The notes beneath the pieces were generated by a model that ran no database searches, had not been told where the DNA came from, and saw only the letters and a program-made list of their open reading frames with translations. From positions 1 through 14,948 of the forward strand of contig JAKSOX010000028.1 of assembly GCA_024405335.1 (NCBI GenBank): DNA of 14,948 bases, written 5' to 3'. This document shows, piece by piece, positions 8,044-14,948 of this stretch (position 1 is the stretch's first letter; the number at the start of each line of letters is the position of its first letter). This stretch comes from Kiritimatiellia bacterium (lineage in GTDB: Bacteria > Verrucomicrobiota > Kiritimatiellia > RFP12 > UBA1067). Made by a program: the position numbers and the translations under genes.

Positions 8044-11000
8044 ATGAAACGAAACGCATGGATTTTGGCGGCGCTGATGTCGGCGCCGGCGTGGGCGGAC
8101 GGTTTGGTGCCGGCGATCGAACGGTTCAAGCCGGGCGTCGTCGAGACGCGGGCGCTGGCCCGGCCCGACGCGCAGTTCGGCTATTTGCACGACAACGCGA
8201 TTTTCGCGTTCAAGGGCCGGCTTTGGGCGGCGTGGTACAATTGCCCGAAAAGCGAGATGATCGGCAACTCCGTCATCCGCGGGCGTTGGTCGGACGACGG
8301 CGGCGAAACGTGGAGTCCGGTGAAGATTTTCGCGGGCGACCCTAACGCCAAGCCCGACGAAGCGAAGGGGGCGTTCATGTACGTGCCGCCGGCCTTCGGC
8401 TCCGACGGCAAGGACCTCTACCTTTTTGCGTCGCGGATGATCGGGCCCGACGTCGTGCGCGACTGCGAAATCTTCAAGTGGGACGCCGCCGGGGAAAGGT
8501 TCGTTTCCGCGGGGCTCATGGGTGCGGACTTCATTCCCAACGCCGCCATGCAGGCGCGCACGGACGGCAAATGGATGATCGCCGGGCGCCGCTACGTGCC
8601 GCGCACCTCCGCGCGCTGGGCGAAGAGCCGTCCGACGCTCGCGATCAGCGAAACGGTCGACCCCGCCGGCAAATGGCGCTTCTCCGACATTTCGGACGAA
8701 TACGTGCCGGGCACGAAGCAGGTCTACCAGTGTTCCGAGCCCGGGCTGATCGCCGAAGGCAGGCGGCTCACCGCGTTCGTGCGGTGTTCGGACTACGGCG
8801 CGCCCGGCGGGTGCGGGTTGCGCGTGCACGAATCGCTGGACGAAGGCGAAACGTGGAAGCTGCTGCCGAATCTGCCGTTCCGCGTGTCGCCCGCAAAACC
8901 GGCGGCGGGAGTGCTGTCGGACGGGCGCCGCTACCTGATCGCGAACACGAAGGAGGAGGGCGGGCAGTACGGACGCCGCACGCTCGCGATCTGGCTGGGC
9001 GAGAAGGGCGGACGCGACTTCACCCGCGCGTTCTACCTGCAGCAGGGCGACTGCCCGGCGGCGAATCTGCGCTTCGAGTGGTGCTATCCGTCGGCGTGCG
9101 AATTCGAAGGCAAACTCTACGTGCTCGCATCCACTTCCACGGACGTGAACGTCAAGAATTCGTCCGGCCTCACGGTCGTGCCGCTGGCCGCGTTCGACGA
9201 TCCCGACGCCGTCGAGCGCGCGCGCGTCGCCGGCCTGCGCACGAACCAGGTGCGCGAGCCGTTCGGCGTGACGGGCGCGCCGACGTTTTCCTGGCGCATG
9301 GAGGGCAACGCGCCCGGACTCGCGCAGCGGGCATACCGGATCGCGCTGTTCGAGCGGGACGCCGAAAAGCCCGTGTGGGATTCCGGCGAGGTCGCGTCCG
9401 CCGAATCCCTGGGCGTCCGCTACGCGGGGCCGGCGCTGAAGAGCGCCGTGCACTACCGCTGGCAGGTGCGCGTGCGCACGAACGGCGGCGAATGGCTCGC
9501 GCCCGCGGAAGCGGCATTTTCGACGGGGCTGCTCGAACGGGATCCGTGGAAGGACGCGAAGTTCGTGACCGTGGCGGCAAAACGCGGCGACGCCGAGCCG
9601 GACACCACGGTCGTGGTGAAGACGCTCGTCAACGAAAAGGAGGTGCGCGAGGCGTGGTGGTTCGTGTCCGCGATGGGCGTGGGCGAGTTTTACCTCAACG
9701 GCGCGGAAGTGGGCGCGGCCGAAAAGCTCAAGCCAGGCTACACCACGTTGGAACACGGCCGGCACTACTATTCCTACGACGTCACGGACCGTTTCAACAG
9801 GTCCGCCGGCGCGAAGAACGTGCTGTGCGCCGAAGTGGTGAGCACCTGGTGGACGCGCATGTACCCGTGGACGCTGCCGCCGAACGAGAACGCGTTCGGT
9901 TGCGTGCTGCTGCTGCGCTTCGCGGACGGCACCGAGCGGCGCGTCGTTTCGGACGCGTCGTGGCAGGCCGCGTACGCGGGGCCCGTGCAGGAGGCGTCGC
10001 TCTTCAACGGCGAGGTCTACGACGCGCGCGTGGCGACGCCGTGGCGCGCGGCCGGCGCGCCGGCGGACTGGAAACCGGCGCGGCAGACGCATTTCGCATG
10101 GGCGCGCGGCGAGATGCGCCCGCTGACGGGTCCGCCGATCGTCTGGCGCGAGGACCTCAAACACGGCTGCGCCGACTACTGGACGTGGCGCGACGCGGAC
10201 GTCGTCGGGTTCGCCACCAACGCGGCGGGCAAGATCGTTTCCCACGGCGCGATCGTCAAGCGCGCGAAGTCGCTCAAGATCAAGCCGGGCGAGGAAATCG
10301 TGTTCGACTTCTGGCAGAACCACGCGGCCGTGCCGGAGATGGTCTGGAAGGGCGCGGCCGGCACGCGGGCCACGCTCCGCTTCGGCGAAATGCTCAACGA
10401 CGCGCAGGGCGAAACGGCGCGCGGGAACGACGGCCCCGCGGGCAGCGTCTACCTCGCGAATCTCCGCAAGGCGAAGGCGCGCGTCGAATACGTGTTCGCG
10501 GGAACGGGCGCGGAGACCTACGTGCCGGCGCGCACGTTTTTCGGCTACCGCTACATGTCCGTGCGGGCGGACGGCCCGATCGAGGTGACGTCCGCGCAGG
10601 CGATACCCGTCACATCCATCGCGCGGGCGGACGAAACGGGCTCCTTCGAGACGGGCGACAAGAGCGTGAACAAGCTCGTGTCGAACGTGGTCTGGGGTCA
10701 GCGCTCGAATTACCTTTCCGTTCCCACGGACTGCCCGCAACGCGACGAACGACAGGGCTGGAGCGGCGACACGCAGGTGTTCGCCGCCACGGGCGCGTAC
10801 AACGCGAACACGTACGGGTTCCTCTCCAAGTGGATGGAGGACGCTGTGGATTCGTCGCTGCCCACGGGCGCGTTCCCGTTCGTGGCGCCGTTCCCGCCCG
10901 CGAAACACCTCGGGCCTTCCACCGGCTGGTCGGACGCCGGCGTCGTGGTGCCGCACGTCCTCTACCGCATGTTCGGCGACAGGACGGTGCTGGAAAAGAA

Positions 11001-11925
11001 CTTCGCGGCGATGGACAAGTTCCTGAAGCTCGTGGCGCAGGATCCCGTGCCGCACGACCCCGTGCCGGACTTCGGCGATTGGCTGTCGCTCGCGAACAAC
11101 GGCGAAGAACTGAAGCACCTGCTTTCGCACGCATACCTCGTGTGGGACGCGATGATGATGCAGGATGCCGCCCGCGCGCTCGGGAAGGATCCCGCGCCGT
11201 ACGCCGAAATCGAACGCGGGGCGCGCGCGGCGTTCAAGGCGAAGTTCCTGGACGCGAACGGCGAACTCGCGCCGAAGTGCCGTTGGCAGACGTGCTACGC
11301 CTACGCGATCGCGCTCGACCTCGTGGAGGGCGCGGGGCGCGAAAAGACGGTCGCCGCGTTCGCGGCGGACGTGGAAAAGCACGGCGGCAAACTGCGGACG
11401 GGCTTTTTGGGCACGCCGTTCCTGCTGCCCGCGCTCACGAAATGCGGCCGCGCGGACCTCGCGTACGCGACGCTGCTGCAGCACGATTTCCCCGGCTGGC
11501 TTTATTCCGTGGACCAGGGCGCCACCACGATTTGGGAGCGCTGGAATTCCTACACCAAGGACCGCGGCTTCGGCGACGTGGGGATGAACAGCTTCAACCA
11601 CTACGCCTACGGTTGCGTGCTGCAGTGGCTCTACGAAACGGCGGCGGGAATCCGTCCCGACTGGGAGAAGCCCGGCTTCCGGCACTTCTTCCTCGAGCCG
11701 CGTCCGGACAAGCGCCTGGGCCGCGTCGAGGCGAACTTCGATTCGCCGATGGGCCGGATTTCCAGCACGTGGGAATGCCTGCCCGACGGCGGCGTGCAGT
11801 ACCGTTTCCGCGTGCCGGCGAACTCCGAGGCGACGCTCGTCCTGCCTGGCGAACGGCCGACGGCGCTCGCGCCCGGAACCTACGTGTTCACCCGTGCGGC
11901 CGCCGCGCTTCGCGTTTCGCCTTGA
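8044..11925 (+). CDS. Secreted alpha-L-rhamnosidase (GH78) with N-terminal BNR propeller
   Basis: The product (1293 residues) should release terminal alpha-L-rhamnose from polysaccharides or glycosides outside the cytoplasm. A signal peptide ends at about residue 18 (APAWA/DG). Residues about 20-390 form a BNR propeller with Asp-boxes SDDGGETW (83-90) and SLDEGETW (264-271). The GH78 module follows in its usual order: an Ig-like domain at about 398-498, the lectin-like N domain at about 500-690 (WWFVSAMGVGEFYLNG), a beta domain near 745-850 (FDFWQNHAAVPEMVW), the six-hairpin catalytic barrel at about 865-1200, and a C-terminal beta domain. The DCPQRDERQGWSGD motif is complete, with likely general acid E902, and TTIWERW carries the likely general base E1165. 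GH78 enzymes are usually without the propeller, so the N-terminal 390 residues are an addition. A 20-base stretch encoding the Asp-box at 8296-8315 is identical to one in the preceding gene (5106-5125). It is coupled to its upstream neighbour and followed after 24 bp by the beta-helix gene. Confidence 0.93.
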   Translation: MKRNAWILAALMSAPAWADGLVPAIERFKPGVVETRALARPDAQFGYLHDNAIFAFKGRLWAAWYNCPKSEMIGNSVIRGRWSDDGGETWSPVKIFAGDPNAKPDEAKGAFMYVPPAFGSDGKDLYLFASRMIGPDVVRDCEIFKWDAAGERFVSAGLMGADFIPNAAMQARTDGKWMIAGRRYVPRTSARWAKSRPTLAISETVDPAGKWRFSDISDEYVPGTKQVYQCSEPGLIAEGRRLTAFVRCSDYGAPGGCGLRVHESLDEGETWKLLPNLPFRVSPAKPAAGVLSDGRRYLIANTKEEGGQYGRRTLAIWLGEKGGRDFTRAFYLQQGDCPAANLRFEWCYPSACEFEGKLYVLASTSTDVNVKNSSGLTVVPLAAFDDPDAVERARVAGLRTNQVREPFGVTGAPTFSWRMEGNAPGLAQRAYRIALFERDAEKPVWDSGEVASAESLGVRYAGPALKSAVHYRWQVRVRTNGGEWLAPAEAAFSTGLLERDPWKDAKFVTVAAKRGDAEPDTTVVVKTLVNEKEVREAWWFVSAMGVGEFYLNGAEVGAAEKLKPGYTTLEHGRHYYSYDVTDRFNRSAGAKNVLCAEVVSTWWTRMYPWTLPPNENAFGCVLLLRFADGTERRVVSDASWQAAYAGPVQEASLFNGEVYDARVATPWRAAGAPADWKPARQTHFAWARGEMRPLTGPPIVWREDLKHGCADYWTWRDADVVGFATNAAGKIVSHGAIVKRAKSLKIKPGEEIVFDFWQNHAAVPEMVWKGAAGTRATLRFGEMLNDAQGETARGNDGPAGSVYLANLRKAKARVEYVFAGTGAETYVPARTFFGYRYMSVRADGPIEVTSAQAIPVTSIARADETGSFETGDKSVNKLVSNVVWGQRSNYLSVPTDCPQRDERQGWSGDTQVFAATGAYNANTYGFLSKWMEDAVDSSLPTGAFPFVAPFPPAKHLGPSTGWSDAGVVVPHVLYRMFGDRTVLEKNFAAMDKFLKLVAQDPVPHDPVPDFGDWLSLANNGEELKHLLSHAYLVWDAMMMQDAARALGKDPAPYAEIERGARAAFKAKFLDANGELAPKCRWQTCYAYAIALDLVEGAGREKTVAAFAADVEKHGGKLRTGFLGTPFLLPALTKCGRADLAYATLLQHDFPGWLYSVDQGATTIWERWNSYTKDRGFGDVGMNSFNHYAYGCVLQWLYETAAGIRPDWEKPGFRHFFLEPRPDKRLGRVEANFDSPMGRISSTWECLPDGGVQYRFRVPANSEATLVLPGERPTALAPGTYVFTRAAAALRVSP

Positions 11926-11935
11926 CCGTCGCCGA

Positions 11936-11943
11936 AAGGAAGG
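11936..11943 (+). promoter_or_regulatory. Ribosome binding site of the beta-helix gene
   Basis: AAGGAAGG lies six bases before the ATG at 11950, in the 24-bp gap after the rhamnosidase stop. The gap holds no terminator or promoter that I can see, which supports one transcript. Confidence 0.6.
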
Positions 11944-11949
11944 TGTCCC

Positions 11950-13449
11950 ATGAGAAAATCCGTTTTTGTTTTTGCGTTGGCGTTGGCGGGCGCGGCTTTC
12001 GCCGCCGAACCGGTCGACGTGTTGACTTTGGGCGCCAAAAACGACGGCAGCGCCGACGTGAGCGACGTCGTCAACGCGGCCACGAAGACGAACGCCCTCT
12101 ATTTCCCGCCCGGGCGCTATCTCGTGGAAAAACCGCTCGTGCTCTGCCATTCGATTTTCGGGAAGGGCTTTTCGCGTTGTCCAGACAAGACGTCCGGCGA
12201 TCCGCAGTTGGACGACACGCGCACGTGGTTCGTTTCGCGCATCGCGTGCGAGGACGGTTCGCTGGCGATCGTTTCGTTCGGCGACCGGCGGAACGTGAAC
12301 GTGGAAGAGGTGAACTTCATGTGCCACAGCGCGGAAACTGCGATCCGGGTGTTGCCGGGGCGTCCCGGCAACTACGCGTTCCTTTCCAAGATTGGCATCT
12401 ACCGGCTCGGCGGCACGGGCGTTTCGATCGAATGCGGTGGATCCCGGCCGATCTTCGTGCAGGACGTCTGCATCTGGGGCTCCACGGAAAAGTATTTCGA
12501 AGGCAGCCGCGGCATTCTGGTGCGCTCCTGGGACTGCCGTTTGAGCAACGTGGAGGTCATGGCCGCGCAAATCGGCCTGGAACTGCGTTTCGGCTACACG
12601 TACGGCGAGAATCTCCACCTCTGGACGGGGTGCATGGCGAAGACCGGCGACAAGGCCGCCTGGTGGAAAGGTACGCGCGGAATCAAATTCGCGGAAAACG
12701 CGCAGTTCGTGGGCTCCAACGTCTACCCCGACACGTGCTACCATCCGTTCGAGTTCGTCGGCGGCCGGTGCATGGCGGACGTCCGCGGCGTCATGTACTG
12801 GGACGACCGATCGGAACACGGCTGCGAGGATCGCAACGGCTCCCTGCTCAAATGCGATCCGGGCGTGGACCCGTGCCTCAAGATCGACGGCGGCTTCTGG
12901 GGCGTGTGCGGGAGCGACGCGGATCCGCACTGGATGAAGTTCCTGTACCAGCCGAAGGCGGAAATCCGCAACGTCACCGTGCGTTCGAAGATGGCCGTCA
13001 AAGGCGCGAATCTCGACACGCTTTGCATGAACACTGATCTTCCCGAATACCGCGTGTCCTACGCGACCAACGGCTGGTGCAAAGTGGCCGAGGTGTTCAC
13101 GACGGAGGCGTCCGGTTCCTGCGAGGGCACGTTCACGCTGGACGACGGAGCCGCGTGGACGCTGTCGTTCCTGAAAACGCCGGGCGCGCGGGCGACCTTC
13201 GAAGCGCGTCCGCTCAACGCGCTTTGCGCCGGGCGCGAAATCAAGGCGATTCCCGGGGACGGCACGCTCAAGGCGTTCTTCCGCGCCGAAGGCCCGTTCG
13301 CCGGTCGGTTCGTCGCCACGCGCATGACGCCGCGCTTCCGTCCCGTGGACTGGGGCCATCTGCTCACGCACGAGGGGGCGGTTCGCTACCGCGAATGCCG
13401 GTCGTCCCTGGACGTCGTGGGCGGCGTCAGTTTCAACGCCGTTCGATGA
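11950..13449 (+). CDS. Secreted right-handed parallel beta-helix protein (pectate-lyase-3-like)
   Basis: The product (499 residues) begins with a clear signal peptide (cleavage AFA/AEP after residue 18). The mature N-terminus carries the hallmark of the Pectate_lyase_3 beta-helix family: LGAKNDG at 27-33 and YFPPGRYLVEKPL at 51-63, the two strands that cap the helix in polysaccharide lyases, GH28/GH55-type enzymes and phage tailspikes. Repeating short beta turns rich in G, N, V and I continue to about residue 370, and the last about 120 residues look like a separate beta domain. The usual TDDT after the glycine motif is replaced by SADVSD. Cysteine is frequent (for example C66, then pairs through the helix), suggesting disulfides in an exported protein. 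No catalytic triad can be assigned by eye, so lyase, hydrolase or binding roles all remain open. It is the last gene of the plus-strand run and its stop lies inside the convergent U32 gene. Confidence 0.85.
   Translation: MRKSVFVFALALAGAAFAAEPVDVLTLGAKNDGSADVSDVVNAATKTNALYFPPGRYLVEKPLVLCHSIFGKGFSRCPDKTSGDPQLDDTRTWFVSRIACEDGSLAIVSFGDRRNVNVEEVNFMCHSAETAIRVLPGRPGNYAFLSKIGIYRLGGTGVSIECGGSRPIFVQDVCIWGSTEKYFEGSRGILVRSWDCRLSNVEVMAAQIGLELRFGYTYGENLHLWTGCMAKTGDKAAWWKGTRGIKFAENAQFVGSNVYPDTCYHPFEFVGGRCMADVRGVMYWDDRSEHGCEDRNGSLLKCDPGVDPCLKIDGGFWGVCGSDADPHWMKFLYQPKAEIRNVTVRSKMAVKGANLDTLCMNTDLPEYRVSYATNGWCKVAEVFTTEASGSCEGTFTLDDGAAWTLSFLKTPGARATFEARPLNALCAGREIKAIPGDGTLKAFFRAEGPFAGRFVATRMTPRFRPVDWGHLLTHEGAVRYRECRSSLDVVGGVSFNAVR
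13433..13449. other. 17-bp convergent overlap of two coding regions
   Basis: The beta-helix gene stops with TGA at 13447-13449 on the plus strand. The U32 gene stops with TGA at 13435-13433 on the minus strand. Both 3' ends share 17 bp, so there is no intergenic room for a terminator on either strand, and the messages must overlap tail to tail. Confidence 0.85.
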
Positions 13450-14671
13450 GAAACACTTTGTCGCCCACGCGGCAGCGGGGCGCGGGGAAGGTGGCCCAGT
13501 TTCCGCGCTCGGCGGTTTCGAGCACGGCGTCGTCGCGGCGGAGGGAGACGATTGTGCATTCCTGCACGCCCGTGGTGGGGCCGTGGATCTGCACGACGTC
13601 GCCCGTTTTGACCGATGCGTCCTGGATCTGCACCTGCGCGACGCCGGCCTTGAGGAAGTAGTCGAGCACCACGCCCACGTGTCTTTTCACCTGCGTGGCG
13701 CTGGAGTTCTGCACGTCCGTGAACTGGTTCTTTCCAGGGCGGCCGAAGTAGAGTCCGCACGAAAACTCGCGGTGGAAAACCGTTTTCACGGACGCCGTCA
13801 GCTCCTCCGCGAGCGCGGGCGAAAACGCGCCGGCGGCCACGGCGTCCACCGCGCGCCGGTAGGCGGCTGTCACGGTCTTCACGTATTCGGGATTCCGCGC
13901 GCGGCCTTCGATCTTGAAACTGGCGATGCCGGCGGACATCAGCTTGTCCACGAACGGCAGCGAACAGAGGTCCTTGGCCGAAAGCACGGTGTGCGGCGTC
14001 ACGGTGAAGGCGGTGTCCGACTCGTGGATCGGCTTTCCCGCGTCGTCCGTGAAGAAGTCCACCGCCTTCACCAGGAAGGCGCGGCGGCATGGCTGGTGGC
14101 ATTCGCCGCGGCAGGCGCTGGCGCCGAAGGCCTCGTGGCTCATGAAGCAGCGGCCGGATTCGGCCACGCACTGCGCGCCGTGCACGAAACATTCGATTTC
14201 CGTGCCGGGGACGGCCGCGACGATGCGCGCGACTTCGTCCAGCGTGCATTCGCGCGCGAGCACCACGCGCTCCGCGCCTTGGGCGGCGAGGAATTCCACG
14301 GCGGCGGAATTCGAGGTGCTCATCTGGGTGGAGCAGTGGAACTTGACGCCGTGCTTCCGGCAGCGGGCGATGACGCCCCAGTCGGACACGATGAAGGCGT
14401 CCACGTGCGGCTTCGCGATACGGACGAGTTCGTCCACGGCGTCCAATTCGTCCTCGTACACGATCGTGTTCAGCGCGAGGTAGCGCTTCACGCCGCGCGC
14501 ACGGCAGCGGGCCGCGATTTCCGGGAGGTCTTCGCGGCGGAAGTTGGCGCTCGCGCGGGCGCGCATGTTGAATGCGTCGAGGCCGAAGTAGACGGCGTCC
14601 GCGCCCGCGTCGAGCGCGGCCTGCAAGGACGTGAAATCGCCCGCCGGCGCCAAGATTTCCGGTTTTTTCAT
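13433..14671 (-). CDS. U32-family [4Fe-4S] protein (peptidase U32-type tRNA/rRNA hydroxylase family)
   Basis: The product (412 residues) belongs to the U32 family, named as peptidases but now known to include prephenate-dependent RNA hydroxylases (TrhP for tRNA 5-hydroxyuridine, RlhA for 23S rRNA) and the UbiU/UbiV pair. Evidence is the N-terminus PEILAPAGDFTSL with GADAVYFGLDAFNMRA, HCSTQMSTSN near 112-121, and the signature ECFVHGAQCVAESGRC from residue 160. Cysteines C168, C175, C191 and C195 have the family spacing C-x6-C-x15-C-x3-C for an iron-sulfur cluster. FKIEGRARNPEYVKTV is present, and a C-terminal beta-barrel (from about HVGVVLDYF) fits the TrhP-like architecture. The length fits TrhP better than the longer RlhA, so a TrhP-type tRNA role is my first guess, though the clade cannot be settled by eye. 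The start at 14671 follows AGGAG (14685-14681) by nine bases. The protein is cytoplasmic. Confidence 0.92.
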   Translation of the reverse strand: MKKPEILAPAGDFTSLQAALDAGADAVYFGLDAFNMRARASANFRREDLPEIAARCRARGVKRYLALNTIVYEDELDAVDELVRIAKPHVDAFIVSDWGVIARCRKHGVKFHCSTQMSTSNSAAVEFLAAQGAERVVLARECTLDEVARIVAAVPGTEIECFVHGAQCVAESGRCFMSHEAFGASACRGECHQPCRRAFLVKAVDFFTDDAGKPIHESDTAFTVTPHTVLSAKDLCSLPFVDKLMSAGIASFKIEGRARNPEYVKTVTAAYRRAVDAVAAGAFSPALAEELTASVKTVFHREFSCGLYFGRPGKNQFTDVQNSSATQVKRHVGVVLDYFLKAGVAQVQIQDASVKTGDVVQIHGPTTGVQECTIVSLRRDDAVLETAERGNWATFPAPRCRVGDKVFLIERR

Positions 14672-14948
14672 GGATGGCTGCTCCTGGTTGGAAGAAGAAC
14701 GGGCGTGTAGTATACCACGTCGCGGGTGCATTTCCGCTTCGCGTAATCAAACGCTTCCGGCACGACGCCGTCCCCGCAAATCACCACGAAGAGTCTGGCC
14801 GTTTCGTCCAGCCCGCCGAGTTCCTCCCTCATGAACGGGAACGCGCCCTGGGCGACCTCGCGCCAAAGCCGCAGAAATTGGCATTGTCGCAGAGTTGGGG
14901 ATGCGCTCGGTGAAGAACGCAAGTCGCTTGCGCGACACGCAACAAGAG
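14668..14948 (-). CDS. 3' end of an unidentified gene, overlapping the U32 start (partial)
   Basis: I do not recognise this product. A minus-strand frame is open from the right edge to a TGA at 14670-14668 and overlaps the U32 ATG as ATGA, typical of coupled genes. The last 65 or so residues read like real protein (LWREVAQGAFPFMREELGG, then ARLFVVICGDGVVPEAFD) with normal third-position G/C. The part nearest the edge (about 14885-14948) has poor codon composition in this frame, while another minus frame there looks better (RKRLAFFTERIPN). The coding frame may therefore change near 14870-14895, or the gene may start internally, for example at the ATG at 14832. Function unknown; moderate to low confidence that the whole stretch is coding. 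Confidence 0.4.
   Translation of the reverse strand, partial: LVACRASDLRSSPSASPTLRQCQFLRLWREVAQGAFPFMREELGGLDETARLFVVICGDGVVPEAFDYAKRKCTRDVVYYTPVLLPTRSSHP
14681..14685 (-). promoter_or_regulatory. Ribosome binding site of the U32 gene
   Basis: On the minus strand this reads AGGAG, nine bases before the ATG at 14671. It selects this start over in-frame upstream codons back to 14731, which would add an unconserved extension before the family's PEILAPAG. Confidence 0.6.
14709..14717 (-). promoter_or_regulatory. Extended -10 upstream of the U32 gene
   Basis: TGGTATACT on the minus strand is an extended -10 (TATACT at 14714-14709). It predicts a start near 14702 and a leader of about 30 nt carrying AGGAG. 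No good -35 is seen 16-18 bp upstream. It lies inside the reading frame that ends at 14668, so it would be an internal promoter if that frame is coding. Confidence 0.4.

Noticed and set aside
8478..13037. Long plus-strand frame overlapping two real genes
   Set aside because: Arg/Gly-rich translation without domains, out of frame with the recognised GH78 and beta-helix genes.
7912..13371. Very long minus-strand frame (about 1800 codons) under the rhamnosidase and beta-helix genes
   Set aside because: The plus-strand proteins have signal peptides, conserved family motifs and ribosome sites. The antisense translation is low-complexity Arg/His/Val/Ala-rich and spans the junction of two unrelated genes, as expected when codons end in G or C.
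1..14948. CRISPR array, tRNA, rRNA, insertion sequence or attachment site
   Set aside because: No regularly spaced direct repeats, cloverleaf, rRNA-like stretch, transposase motif or flanking terminal inverted repeats were seen on either strand.

Overview
The window is GC-rich bacterial DNA with strong third-position G/C bias, Shine-Dalgarno sites of the AAGGAG type and Sec signal peptides on several products. The gene content suggests a polysaccharide-degrading Gram-negative of the Verrucomicrobiota / Kiritimatiellota / Lentisphaerota kind, possibly from a gut or other anoxic habitat. It has a eukaryote/Bacteroides-type glycogen branching enzyme, large BNR-repeat enzymes fused to glycosidase modules, and a GH78 alpha-L-rhamnosidase. 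The taxonomic placement is inference; no rRNA or tRNA is present.

Layout. Positions 1-2037 (minus strand) hold the first 679 codons of a large, mostly alpha-helical protein of unknown function that runs off the left edge. Positions 2038-2370 are a divergent control region. For the minus gene it has a good promoter (TTGACG, 18 bp, TATCAT with a TG extension) followed at once by a 9+9 bp perfect inverted repeat. For glgB it has an extended -10 (TGCTATAAT) placed so that transcription should begin at or within two bases of the ATG, so glgB looks leaderless. On the plus strand follow glgB (2371-4389) and three secreted proteins in one tight run: a 1204-residue BNR-propeller protein with a LamG-like and a glycosidase-like C-terminal region (4428-8042), a 1293-residue BNR-propeller/GH78 alpha-L-rhamnosidase fusion (8044-11925), and a 499-residue parallel beta-helix (pectate-lyase-3-like) protein (11950-13449). 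The gaps are 38, 1 and 24 bp, with no terminator visible. The run ends in a 17-bp convergent overlap with a minus-strand U32-family iron-sulfur protein gene (13433-14671), which has its own extended -10. At the right edge the 3' end of another minus-strand reading frame overlaps the U32 start as ATGA.

How the genes may work together. The three exported proteins look like one polysaccharide-degradation unit: an alpha-L-rhamnosidase, a beta-helix protein of the polysaccharide lyase/GH28 type and a propeller-plus-barrel protein with an unknown catalytic domain. A rhamnose-containing polymer (pectic rhamnogalacturonan, algal or bacterial polysaccharide) is a reasonable but unproven substrate. No SusC/SusD pair, transporter, sulfatase or dedicated regulator lies in the window. 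glgB (cytoplasmic glycogen storage) and the U32 protein (RNA hydroxylation family) are housekeeping genes on either side. The least explained parts are the C-terminal domain of the 4428-8042 protein and the large helical protein at the left edge.
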